Assembly (NCBI GenBank): GCA_028867785.1
Contig: JAGWFS010000001.1
Span: forward strand, 267,488-331,487
Direction of reading: 5' to 3'
DNA: 64,000 nucleotides
Origin: Nitrososphaerota archaeon
GTDB taxonomy: Archaea > Thermoproteota > Nitrososphaeria > Nitrososphaerales > Nitrosopumilaceae
Positions 24,524 through 32,638 of the stretch are shown in pieces. The position numbers and the translations under genes are program-made. The notes beneath the pieces are model-generated. The model was not told the DNA's origin. It ran no database searches and saw only the letters and a list, made by a program, of their open reading frames with translations. Positions within the stretch are counted from its first letter, which is position 1. Each line of letters starts with the position of its first letter.

Positions 24524-24699
24524 TTGCCGGCCTCCATCCTTTCAGTAAAACATTTGGGACACAGAAGATCATCATCTATCAATTGTAAACATTTTCCACA
24601 TCCATTCTTCCAGCACTTGCTACAGACTCCGAGACCGTTGTAGGAGTTGAGCGAGTGACCGCACGACAATGTTACAGTTTCAAAATCACCTATCATCTT
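24520..24699 (-). CDS. Zinc-binding microprotein (59 aa)
   Basis: ATG at 24699 chosen because GGAGG lies ten bases upstream; a longer frame to 24789 has no such support and overlaps another gene. Ligands: Cys-Gly-His, CSKC, CGKC, CPKC. Overlaps its neighbours at both ends by a few bases, forming a three-gene microprotein operon. Function unknown. Confidence 0.7.
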   Translation of the reverse strand, partial: KMIGDFETVTLSCGHSLNSYNGLGVCSKCWKNGCGKCLQLIDDDLLCPKCFTERMEAGK

Positions 24700-24823
24700 C
24701 ACATTCCTCCAGATCAACAAAAGCGCCACACTTGTCGCAAATCGGAAAGTTTTCCCAGAAATGAATCCCGTGATCTTCTTCGTCTCCACGATACTCCTTG
24801 CATCTTGTGCAGAATCCTCGCAT
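24686..24823 (-). CDS. Zinc-ribbon microprotein (45 aa)
   Basis: Found in a different frame from the longer ORF at the same place. ATG at 24823 directly follows an in-frame stop. The product has CTRC and CDKC knuckles 25 residues apart (MRGFCTRCKEY ... FPICDKCGAFVD) and an acidic tail. First gene of the microprotein operon, overlapping the next by 14 bp. Confidence 0.65.
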   Translation of the reverse strand: MRGFCTRCKEYRGDEEDHGIHFWENFPICDKCGAFVDLEECEDDR

Positions 24824-25068
24824 TCAGAACTTTCTGCACAAGGAACAGCTACTAGGTTCCGTCTGTAATTTTCCGTTAACTATTTCCGTACTGAAAACAA
24901 ATATTCTGAAAGAAAAATTACGGGTAATCTGTTGGATGCTTTAATCTGAAATGAGTGTGACTCCGGGTCCACTGAACCTCAGGTTAAGTGTCCTAACTGA
25001 AATCTGTCGGAAACATATCGGCAAGTTTCAGACGCAGAACAGATTGTCTTGCGATACCAGGTGGTTGC
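24824..25068. other. Spacer between microprotein operon and integrase 2
   Basis: AT-rich DNA between divergent genes. It must hold both promoters; I see no tRNA, repeat or further ORF that I can support. Confidence 0.4.
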
Positions 25069-26265
25069 ATGAGCAGAGCTGAGCTGATCTATCCTATACA
25101 GAAGGGAATTGAAAGAGAACTGCGCAGAGTTGAGAATGATTCTTTCAACAGTGAAATTCTTGTTCGTTACTACAAAGTGAGGACAACACAAGCAAGACGA
25201 ACAACTATTCTAGCAGACTTCATCAGACTCAACCAGATATCGAAGATGTTGAACAAAAAATTCGAGGATGCTACAGTTCAAGATATTGAAAATCTCATCT
25301 TTGAAATAGACTGTCTCAAAAATGCTGACAGCACCAAAAACAAGTACCGGAAGGTACTGAAAGCGTTCTACAGGTGGATGAGAAGATGCGCGCCGAGGGA
25401 GTATCCTCCGGAGGTCAAATGGATAACACTGAAGAAGGTGCCTATGGTGACGGTCACGCCGCTGGACATCCCGTCGTTTGAGACGGCAGTCAGAATCACA
25501 GAATGCGCCTCCAACCTCAGGGACAAAGCGCTCTTCCAGTGCAAACTCGATGCTGGGTGCAGGATTGGGGAAGTATTGACACCGAAGATAGGGGAGGTCG
25601 AGTTCAATGATGTGGGGGCAATTATTCATGCAGATGGGAAAACAGGAAAGGCTCCATTGATCCTGACCTGGTCTGCAAAAATACTCGCGCAATGGTTGAA
25701 CGCACATCCGTTCAAAAACAATCCGGATGCTCCTCTCTGGCCGACTTTTGACAGATCGGAACCACTCCAACTTTCGTACGCCGCCGCACTGCGGGCTTTC
25801 CAGAAATGCGTCAAGAAGTCTGGCTATCCGAAAAGGATGTGGCCGCATCTTCTGAAACACGTTTCCTCTACTGAAGATTCTGAAAAAGGTCTGTCAGATT
25901 CGTACAAAAGATACAAGCATCACTGGACTCCGAATTCTAGGATGCCGCAGGTCTACGAGCATCTGTCGAATTCTGTAATTCGCAGGATACAGAATGAGAC
26001 ATGGGACAAGGTCATCGGGATCAAGAAAACATCTGATGCCAATGAAAAACCCGTGGAGGTGTTAAAGAAATGCAACAGGTGTGAATTTGAAAATCCAAGA
26101 GATTCATTATACTGTAACCGATGTGCATTCCCTCTTGCAGAGATGGAACAAGTTGTGGAAAAGAGAATTAAATTGCAACAGATGTTGCATTCCCTAATTG
26201 CTGATCCGCAAGAGCTGGAGAATCTTAGAAGTTATCTTGCAGAAAGACGACATGAAAAATCCTGA
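25069..26265 (+). CDS. Tyrosine recombinase with zinc ribbon; box II Arg replaced by Lys
   Basis: Same architecture as the integrase at 1573: N-terminal SAM-like domain, catalytic domain, and C-terminal ribbon C-x2-C-x11-C-x2-C (CNRC...CNRC). Arg165 (AGCRIGEVL), Lys191 (DGKTG), His285/Trp286 and Tyr296 (MPQVYEHLS) are present. The second catalytic Arg of H-x-x-R is Lys263 (HLLKHVSST, codon AAA), one base from AGA. Arg-to-Lys here usually cripples cleavage, so this may be a decaying copy. Start ATG after AGGTGGT. Confidence 0.88.
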   Translation: MSRAELIYPIQKGIERELRRVENDSFNSEILVRYYKVRTTQARRTTILADFIRLNQISKMLNKKFEDATVQDIENLIFEIDCLKNADSTKNKYRKVLKAFYRWMRRCAPREYPPEVKWITLKKVPMVTVTPLDIPSFETAVRITECASNLRDKALFQCKLDAGCRIGEVLTPKIGEVEFNDVGAIIHADGKTGKAPLILTWSAKILAQWLNAHPFKNNPDAPLWPTFDRSEPLQLSYAAALRAFQKCVKKSGYPKRMWPHLLKHVSSTEDSEKGLSDSYKRYKHHWTPNSRMPQVYEHLSNSVIRRIQNETWDKVIGIKKTSDANEKPVEVLKKCNRCEFENPRDSLYCNRCAFPLAEMEQVVEKRIKLQQMLHSLIADPQELENLRSYLAERRHEKS

Positions 26266-26361
26266 TTACAAAAAGCGTGTCAAAAGCGTGAGAAAGTAAT
26301 TTTCTTCTATCGGAAATCTACACCAATAGACTATAAGCTGACCAAACCAACTTTTTGAAAG

Positions 26362-27345
26362 ATGGTAAGTAAAATTATCATCGATGAGGGCGTGTTCGAT
26401 GAATGCTTCACGCCGGAATCACTTGTCTGCAGGGAAGGACAAGCAAGAGAAATTGCTCGATGTCTTGCTCCTATAAAGTCTGGAAAATTCGCAAAAAGCC
26501 TCTACATCCATGGTCCGCCAGGAATTGGAAAGACTTCGGTTGCGAAATGGATTTTACGCGAACATTTTGAAAATAACTCGGCATATGTCAACTGTTGGAG
26601 TAAAAGAACATCACACAAGATCATGGAAGATATTCTGTTACAGGCAGGACATGTGATTCATGGAAGAGAATCAACAAGCGAACTGATAAAAAAATTCGAG
26701 AAATCAAAAAAGAAACTTGTCGTATGTCTTGACGAGTCTGATCATATCAAAGACATTGATGTTCTCTATACTCTTGCAAGAAACTCATGCACGGTGATGA
26801 TCATATCAAATCGCGAGTTCTCTCCTACAGACATGGATTACAGAATCAGCTCTAGTCTATCGTTTGATGAAATAGAGTTCAAGCCATACAACAGAGAAGA
26901 AATCCTGAACATATTGAAGGAGCGAGCCACATGTGGCATGAGGCCAGGGTCTGTGGACAACAACATCATGTCTGTAGTGGCCGGCATGAGCAACGGGGAT
27001 GCGAGGATAGGGTTGCAGATCATGAGGTCAGCAGCTAGGGACGCGGAGCTGAAGAACTTGGATGTGGTGACACTCGAGGAGATCAAGAACGCTTCAAAAT
27101 CTACAAGAAAGTACAGGTTGTCCTATGTGCTTGGCACGCTGAACATCGAGCAGAGAATAATCTACGAGATACTTCTGAAGAACAAGGTCATGGACTCGGG
27201 TCAATTGTTTGAGGAATACAGGAGGGTCTCTACGAATAATCCGACTGACAGGACTTACAGGAACTACATGCAGAGAATGAAGGAACTTGGACTGGTAAAG
27301 GAACACGGCAGCCACCGATGGAAAAGATTTGAGATCGCTCTTTAA
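26362..27345 (+). CDS. Orc1/Cdc6-like AAA+ protein
   Basis: Walker A GPPGIGKTS (about 51-59), Walker B VVCLDESDHI, sensor-1 MIISNRE, a lid region, and a C-terminal winged helix (LNIEQRIIYEILLKNK, MQRMKELGLV). At 327 residues it is shorter than chromosomal Orc1/Cdc6 (about 400). It is the last gene before the right att copy, so it is probably the element's own replication initiator or helicase loader. No clear origin repeats seen next to it. Confidence 0.85.
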   Translation: MVSKIIIDEGVFDECFTPESLVCREGQAREIARCLAPIKSGKFAKSLYIHGPPGIGKTSVAKWILREHFENNSAYVNCWSKRTSHKIMEDILLQAGHVIHGRESTSELIKKFEKSKKKLVVCLDESDHIKDIDVLYTLARNSCTVMIISNREFSPTDMDYRISSSLSFDEIEFKPYNREEILNILKERATCGMRPGSVDNNIMSVVAGMSNGDARIGLQIMRSAARDAELKNLDVVTLEEIKNASKSTRKYRLSYVLGTLNIEQRIIYEILLKNKVMDSGQLFEEYRRVSTNNPTDRTYRNYMQRMKELGLVKEHGSHRWKRFEIAL

Positions 27346-27394
27346 GTCATTTTTATAGCTATGAGGCAGGGTGTCAAACTTTTCACACTATGCA

Positions 27395-27406
27395 CTTACC
27401 TGGCGC
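27395..27406 (+). repeat. attR candidate, 12-bp direct repeat
   Basis: CTTACCTGGCGC, identical to the tRNA-Ser 3' end (1518-1529). It lies 49 bp after the Orc1/Cdc6-like stop and just before conserved chromosomal genes. Confidence 0.6.
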
Positions 27407-27451
27407 CTTTGATTTTTTTAATGAATCAATTTCAGACAAAATGCGGCAAAT

Positions 27452-27760
27452 TCAGTCATATTTTGGACCAAGCATTTCGCCACTTTTCACGTTCTGATCC
27501 CATCTTCCTTTTATCCCCCGGAATATGGCGTATCCGCCCCCTCCAATAAGGGACAAAGCCAGAGCTAGATAGAGAAGCGCGTCGCGCTCTACTTGCGCGC
27601 AGTTTACATGTACAGCCGTACCTGTTGAATAGTCATAACAGTCGTCAAACTGGGTCGCCTGCATTGCCATCTGGCTATACTGTGAACCGCCTATGCTTGC
27701 CACATAAAACCCTGCAAATATGACGACAGAGCCTACCATTACAAGCCTAATGTCGCTCAC
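27452..27760 (-). CDS. Small membrane protein with two helices (102 aa)
   Basis: GTG start. Hydrophobic segments near residues 5-25 and 60-82 flank a loop with two Cys (DDCYDY...VNCAQ) that could form a disulphide outside the cell. Family not recognised; composition fits the chromosomal part of the window. Confidence 0.7.
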   Translation of the reverse strand: MSDIRLVMVGSVVIFAGFYVASIGGSQYSQMAMQATQFDDCYDYSTGTAVHVNCAQVERDALLYLALALSLIGGGGYAIFRGIKGRWDQNVKSGEMLGPKYD

Positions 27761-27817
27761 ATGATGGTTTTGTCATGCATAATATTTAACGTTGTAAGAT
27801 CATACCTTAGTTATACC

Positions 27818-29092
27818 ATGGTATTCGGATTTGGGAAAAAGAAAACAGTTGAAGTGCCAGATCCAGTACAACAAAGAGCTGTATCGTTACATGAGATTCC
27901 GCAAATCATAAAAGAGTTTGAGATCCCACGCATTTCAAACATACTACAGGGAGCCCTGCAGCTAAAGACAAGGGTAGAAACCAACCAAAAAAACATACAT
28001 GAATTGATCTTGCATTTAGAGTCAGACGACCTGAAGCTTGATGATGTCGACAAGAGTCTAAAGACAGTTGGAAAGAGAGGCAAGGACGCAGTGGTATCCA
28101 CCATTAAAAAAGAGACCACGGCCAAACTAACAAGTATAGAAAAATACGAAGATGTGTTATCTCTCAATAACGAGATAAATCAGATACTCAGGAGGATGGG
28201 CGATGTGCTTGGGCTTCATACTAGAGTAATGCATGTTTTTGCAAGAAAATACGCGGACAAGTTAAAAGAGGAAATTGGCGATCTGGCACAAAATAGAAAT
28301 TCCCTACAGAGGCTAATAACTGAGCATGAAAATTTCAAATCTAGTGCCAATTCCATATTAGAGGCCATACAGAAAATTCATGATTTTAAAAAAGAAACAG
28401 TACAGAAAGAACACAGGTCAAACGAGATCACAAGAGAGAAAAGCGAGACGGCGGACGCCATTACAAGACTTGAGCAAGACATATTAGAATTAAAATCCAG
28501 ACCGGAATACAGTCAATTTCTAGAGATAAAACAAAAGATAGATTCCATGTCGCATGAAAAGCACGAGATAAGAGACAAGATAGGCGCACAATTCTCCAAG
28601 ATTTCAAGGCCGCTCAACAAATACAGCTATGTATCATCATTTGACAAACCAATGAGAAAGATCATGGAAGAAATTATTGCCGATCCCTACGATGCACTAT
28701 CTCCTGAAAACAAGGAATCCGTCATAGAAATTCTTCAGGCAGTCACCAAATCAGTCGTGGCTGGAAATGTCTCGGTAAAAGATTCTGACAGATCTGCCGA
28801 ACTAGTAGAAGAAACAATAGAGAGACTCGATGAGTTTTTGGGGCTCAAGTCTGCATATGCAAAGAAAATATCAGATCTTGAAGACAAGCTAGGCATATTT
28901 GACGCAAAAAAGATAGAAGAAAAGGAAAAAGACATTGAAAAAGCAAGATCAAACATGATAGGCCTCGAAACATCACACAAAAAACTGGAAAAAGAGATTT
29001 CTGAAAACCGCATACAATTGGATTCCACAAGGATAGAACTGGAAAAGAGTCTGACCCATCTAAATAAAGGCAAAGTCATCGTAAAAATCTAA
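27818..29092 (+). CDS. Long coiled-coil protein (424 aa)
   Basis: ATG at 27818 follows a TATA-like AATATTTAAC at a distance typical for leaderless archaeal mRNA; a longer frame to 27761 lacks this. After MVFGFGKKK the protein is almost entirely charged helix with heptads (residues 60-300 and 330-420). No ATPase motif, so it is not an SMC/Rad50 arm. Role unknown; structural or division-related functions are possible. Confidence 0.75.
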   Translation: MVFGFGKKKTVEVPDPVQQRAVSLHEIPQIIKEFEIPRISNILQGALQLKTRVETNQKNIHELILHLESDDLKLDDVDKSLKTVGKRGKDAVVSTIKKETTAKLTSIEKYEDVLSLNNEINQILRRMGDVLGLHTRVMHVFARKYADKLKEEIGDLAQNRNSLQRLITEHENFKSSANSILEAIQKIHDFKKETVQKEHRSNEITREKSETADAITRLEQDILELKSRPEYSQFLEIKQKIDSMSHEKHEIRDKIGAQFSKISRPLNKYSYVSSFDKPMRKIMEEIIADPYDALSPENKESVIEILQAVTKSVVAGNVSVKDSDRSAELVEETIERLDEFLGLKSAYAKKISDLEDKLGIFDAKKIEEKEKDIEKARSNMIGLETSHKKLEKEISENRIQLDSTRIELEKSLTHLNKGKVIVKI

Positions 29093-29131
29093 AGATTACA
29101 TCGTCTGGTTCTAAGGTTAATTAGTTTCCAT

Positions 29132-29560
29132 GTGAAAGCAATTCCTGTGATCTTCAAAAAAACACAGAGACCACAACGTAAAGTGGTCATGACAGAGCAA
29201 GCTCGGAACGGAATTCTGACGTACTGCAAGATGAATCATCCAAACGAAGGCATCCTCATTCTACGTGGAGCATACAAGAAGGGACAAGTATTTGTAGACG
29301 GCCTTGTGATACCGCCATTCTCCCATACCGGCCCCACATTTGCAGGCTTTCCACATACGTTTTTACCCCTAGACCCAAGTTATGTAGGCACTGTACATTC
29401 ACATCCAACTGGAGAAGCCAAGCCTTCAGTTACAGACTTGCACAATTTTTTTGGCTTTGTTTCAATAATTGTGCAGTCTCCTTATGAAGACGGGGATTTG
29501 TTTGCATATGACAGGGATGGAAAATTACTTGAAATGACAGTGATTTTGGAGAAAAGCTGA
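29132..29560 (+). CDS. Archaeal MPN/JAMM metalloprotease-like protein
   Basis: GTG start. Glu in NEGILIL and the full JAMM motif HSHPTGEAKPSVTD (HxHP, Ser, Asp) bind a catalytic zinc. Single-domain JAMM proteins in archaea are deconjugases or maturases for small-modifier proteins (SAMP-like) or cysteine synthesis. It lies outside element 1 and is a separate gene from the element's JAMM-E1 fusion. Confidence 0.85.
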   Translation: MKAIPVIFKKTQRPQRKVVMTEQARNGILTYCKMNHPNEGILILRGAYKKGQVFVDGLVIPPFSHTGPTFAGFPHTFLPLDPSYVGTVHSHPTGEAKPSVTDLHNFFGFVSIIVQSPYEDGDLFAYDRDGKLLEMTVILEKS

Positions 29561-29593
29561 CAAAAATTTATAAGCTTTTTGCTATAACATGTA

Positions 29594-29908
29594 ATGTTGA
29601 TAAACTACAAGACATATCTTATCTTCCTTTTTGGATCACTTGCAGTTAGCATTGGATTGCAGATGCTTTTGCCATGGCCATATGGCCTGATAGCGGCACT
29701 TGCCATTTTCATCGTATTCCCGCTGTTCTTGAGAAACAGAGCGCTCAAGAGGATGGGAGGCTTGGGTACAGATGCCGGAACTGGCGGGGGAGGAGGATTT
29801 TTCGGCCAAGGTCAGGGGGTCAGATACATCTGTCTTGCATGCAACAACAGGTTCAAGGGCGGCATTTGTCCAAGATGTGGCTCTAAGATGAAAAGGGCCG
29901 ACTTTTAG
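29594..29908 (+). CDS. Membrane-anchored zinc-ribbon protein (104 aa)
   Basis: ATG start. Two N-terminal hydrophobic segments (about 9-25 and 30-45), a Gly-rich linker (GTGGGGGFFGQGQG) and a C-terminal zinc ribbon C-x2-C-x8-C-x2-C (CLAC...CPRC). Function unknown. Confidence 0.7.
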   Translation: MLINYKTYLIFLFGSLAVSIGLQMLLPWPYGLIAALAIFIVFPLFLRNRALKRMGGLGTDAGTGGGGGFFGQGQGVRYICLACNNRFKGGICPRCGSKMKRADF

Positions 29909-29916
29909 AAAAAGAA

Positions 29917-30246
29917 ATGACGCTTGAAGATCTTAGGCAGAAGGCGCTATTTCAAAATACGATAGATACTTGGATAATGCTGTGTGAGGAAAACAAAGCA
30001 GAGTGGTACTCTCCTGAGGATTACAAGAGATTCATGGCACATCTATTTCAAAACGGACTAAAGTTGCAAAAGTTTCCCTTATGCATAAAAGAATCCGGCG
30101 GAATGTACCAACGGGGAAAGGACAAGACCCAGTTTGCAGAGTCTCTTTCCCAGTCTACCGATCCTAATGCGGCAGCATATACCATCAGGCTTAGCGATGA
30201 AACAATAAAGATAATTCGTCAGTTCAATGCTAGCGTCGTAGCTTAG
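29917..30246 (+). CDS. Hypothetical protein (109 aa)
   Basis: ATG start eight bases after the previous stop. Mostly helical and soluble, with a central Gly-Gly loop (ESGGMYQRG). No domain recognised. Its 3' end overlaps the convergent ABC permease by 17 bp. Confidence 0.65.
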   Translation: MTLEDLRQKALFQNTIDTWIMLCEENKAEWYSPEDYKRFMAHLFQNGLKLQKFPLCIKESGGMYQRGKDKTQFAESLSQSTDPNAAAYTIRLSDETIKIIRQFNASVVA

Positions 30247-31588
30247 GATTAACTATAGAATCCATCGCATGTCCAATAAAGACAAAGGCAAGTCCTGTTA
30301 TTGCAATCATTATGCCCGGTGGCAGTATCCACCACCACAACCCTCTCTCTGCAGCGCCATACACGCTTGCATCATGCAGTATCTGTCCCCATGTTGGAAA
30401 CGTTGGATCTACAAGACCCAGGAAGCTCAGTCCTGCCTCAGTCGTTATTGCTGCTGGAACTGATATGGCAATGCTTGCAAACGCATAGGGGAGGAGTTGT
30501 GGCAACACATGCTTGAATATTATCTTAAAGTCTTTTTGCCCCATGAGTTTTGAAGCTTCAATGTATTGAAGTGTCTTTATCTGCATGGCCATGCTTCTCG
30601 ATACCTTGGCTATCCCCACCCATCCAAACACTACCAAGAATCCCACTATGAGAAATATGCTATTGCCTATGGTCACAGCGAGAATTATCAAAAGCGGCAA
30701 GGCAGGCATTGCATAGATAACATCATTGAAGCGCATCATCACTTCATCGGTTGTTCTTCCTTTGAAGCCAGCAAAGACTCCATAGACTAGGCCTAACACT
30801 ACAGAGCCTATCGAGACAGTTATGCCAATAAACAGCGCAAGCGGAGTTCCCCACAAGATTCCAACTGCCAAATCGCGCCTCAGCTCATCGGTTCCCATAA
30901 GTCCATACACCTTACCACCCAGAACGAATTGTGATTGATCAAGTGCCGCCTTTCCGGATACGGAATACAGTGTAACTTTGAATACGTAATTCCCCTTTAG
31001 GACGTTATTTTTAGCAAGGTCTGAAAAGACAAGATCTTGTGAAGGAATGGAATCCGTAGGAAACAAGAAGGCAATGTTATTTTGAACATTCTTCCTCACA
31101 GAGTTGTCTGTAGAAAACATCATCCCCTGAAACGTAGCCTCCTCAGCAGAGGCCGGCAGGGACGCAGACATCAGTATCGAGCTTATGCCATCAGGCCGGA
31201 TTACAGAAAGCTGTACAAGTGGTGAGCCACTGTATTTAGCTGTGTAGCTATAGATAAAATCACTTGGAAAGGAATCGTACTTGTAATCTGTTACAAATAC
31301 GTCTGTAACAACATATAGGTTGCCAGATTCCTGATGGAATTCCTGCGGTTTCAGAATCAGGTGTTCTGGAATCTTTTGTGGAAGAAAGTAGTTCACCCAG
31401 GCAGGCAGTGCTGATTTTGGATACACAAGCCAGCTTGCTGGATCGTTCCACTCCCTGAAAGTATAAGCAGGGATGGCGACAAAAGCGGCCACAGACATGC
31501 AGAGCAACACGGCTATGATGCCCATTCCCATTAGTGCAATGTTGTTTTTTGTAAATTCTTTCCAGATTTCCTTTGAAGAAAAACTCAT
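30230..31588 (-). CDS. Oligopeptide/dipeptide ABC transporter permease, OppC/DppC type
   Basis: 452 residues with one N-terminal helix, an unusually long external segment (about 45-230) and five C-terminal helices. The EAA loop is visible (ASKLMGQKDFKIIFKHVLPQ). Starts in a four-base overlap with the OppB-type gene. It imports peptides or related solutes with the neighbouring permease and binding protein; the ATPase genes are not in the window. Confidence 0.9.
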   Translation of the reverse strand: MSFSSKEIWKEFTKNNIALMGMGIIAVLLCMSVAAFVAIPAYTFREWNDPASWLVYPKSALPAWVNYFLPQKIPEHLILKPQEFHQESGNLYVVTDVFVTDYKYDSFPSDFIYSYTAKYSGSPLVQLSVIRPDGISSILMSASLPASAEEATFQGMMFSTDNSVRKNVQNNIAFLFPTDSIPSQDLVFSDLAKNNVLKGNYVFKVTLYSVSGKAALDQSQFVLGGKVYGLMGTDELRRDLAVGILWGTPLALFIGITVSIGSVVLGLVYGVFAGFKGRTTDEVMMRFNDVIYAMPALPLLIILAVTIGNSIFLIVGFLVVFGWVGIAKVSRSMAMQIKTLQYIEASKLMGQKDFKIIFKHVLPQLLPYAFASIAISVPAAITTEAGLSFLGLVDPTFPTWGQILHDASVYGAAERGLWWWILPPGIMIAITGLAFVFIGHAMDSIVNPKLRR

Positions 31589-32637
31589 TGCCTTCTCACC
31601 CTAGGATCAAAATATCCATACAAGAGATCTGCAAGAAATATGCTCACAAGAAAGAATGCAGTCAGCACATAGGTCGCTCCTATTATTACAGGTAAATCAA
31701 GTACGCTTATTGCTTCATAGTACAGCCTTCCCATTCCAGGCCAGTCAAATACCGCTTCAGTTATTATCGCGCCGCCAAGAGATCCAGACAGGCTCAGGGC
31801 AAGCACGGTCACTATTGGCGGGGCGGCATTTTTCAATGCATGACGGTACAGTATCTTTTTTTCATCAACTCCGGCAGCCCTCTTTGCCATGATAAAATCT
31901 TCTTGCAAAACTCCAACGAGAAAGTTTCGAACAAGGTAGGCCCACGAACCAAATCCAATCAAGACTAGCGTTATCAACGGAAGTGTCATGTGATACAGAA
32001 GAGACAGGAGGTATCCAGGATCTGCAGGTGAGATTTCTGGAGTCGCTCTTGCTGGAAATATCGGATACACAAACGCAAACAGAAAGATCATTATCAGTCC
32101 CACCCACCAGACAGGAAAGCTACTGCTTATTATGGCAAAGCCGGAGGTTATTTTGTCAATTTTTGAATTAACCTTGCTTGCAGCAACAGCACCAATCAAT
32201 ATACCAACTAGCGAAACTATTGCAGTAGCAGTGGTAAAGAGCAGAATCGTTCTTGGAAGTTTTTCAAGTATAATGTCTTTTACAGCAGAAGAGCCGGTAT
32301 CGCTTGTGAGAAACTTGGCATGGCCAAAGTCAAGTGTCAGTATTTTGTACATGGAAAGCCCAAGCCTTTGAGGAGTATACCAAGGCTGGTCAAGGCCAAG
32401 TGCCACAATTCTCTGCTTGATCTGATTTTGAACGTATGCGTCAAGCTGTTCTGGAGTTTTGAAGCTTGATACTAGATTTTTGTTGTTTGTTACCTGTTGT
32501 CTCATCTCAAGAGACACGTTCTGCTTCAGTATGGCATCCATGTTAGAACCTACAAGCGCAACGGTTATCAAAAGCGTGGCCATCAGGACGCCAAACATGG
32601 TAATTGCCCGTTTTACAAGATATTTTTTAAATCCCAT
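31585..32637 (-). CDS. Oligopeptide/dipeptide ABC transporter permease, OppB/DppB type
   Basis: 350 residues, six helices, with the EAA loop AKRAAGVDEKKILYRHALKN. First helix ITMFGVLMATLLITVALVGS. It forms the translocation pore with the OppC-type protein; the gene follows the binding-protein gene directly. Confidence 0.9.
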   Translation of the reverse strand: MGFKKYLVKRAITMFGVLMATLLITVALVGSNMDAILKQNVSLEMRQQVTNNKNLVSSFKTPEQLDAYVQNQIKQRIVALGLDQPWYTPQRLGLSMYKILTLDFGHAKFLTSDTGSSAVKDIILEKLPRTILLFTTATAIVSLVGILIGAVAASKVNSKIDKITSGFAIISSSFPVWWVGLIMIFLFAFVYPIFPARATPEISPADPGYLLSLLYHMTLPLITLVLIGFGSWAYLVRNFLVGVLQEDFIMAKRAAGVDEKKILYRHALKNAAPPIVTVLALSLSGSLGGAIITEAVFDWPGMGRLYYEAISVLDLPVIIGATYVLTAFFLVSIFLADLLYGYFDPRVRRQ

Positions 32638-32638
32638 A

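Larger units (their letters stand above)
1518..27406. mobile_element. Integrated element 1 at tRNA-Ser (about 25.9 kb)
   Basis: The left edge is the tRNA 3' end, directly followed by an integrase. The right edge is a 12-bp copy of that end (CTTACCTGGCGC at 27395-27406), just after a second integrase and an Orc1/Cdc6-like gene. Inside are operons typical of mobile defence cargo (HerA/NurA, m5C methylase, AbiE, AbiV-like, DUF2958), while flanking genes are conserved archaeal genes. No capsid, portal or obvious conjugation pilus gene was recognised. Whether it is one element or two nested ones cannot be settled by eye. Confidence 0.7.

Noticed and set aside
25210-25860. Leftward 216-residue ORF
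   Set aside because: Antisense to integrase 2, whose catalytic motifs are clear.
29132-29560. Chromosomal JAMM gene as a member of the E2/E1 operon
   Set aside because: It lies outside the element on the other strand, about 20 kb away, among conserved genes.
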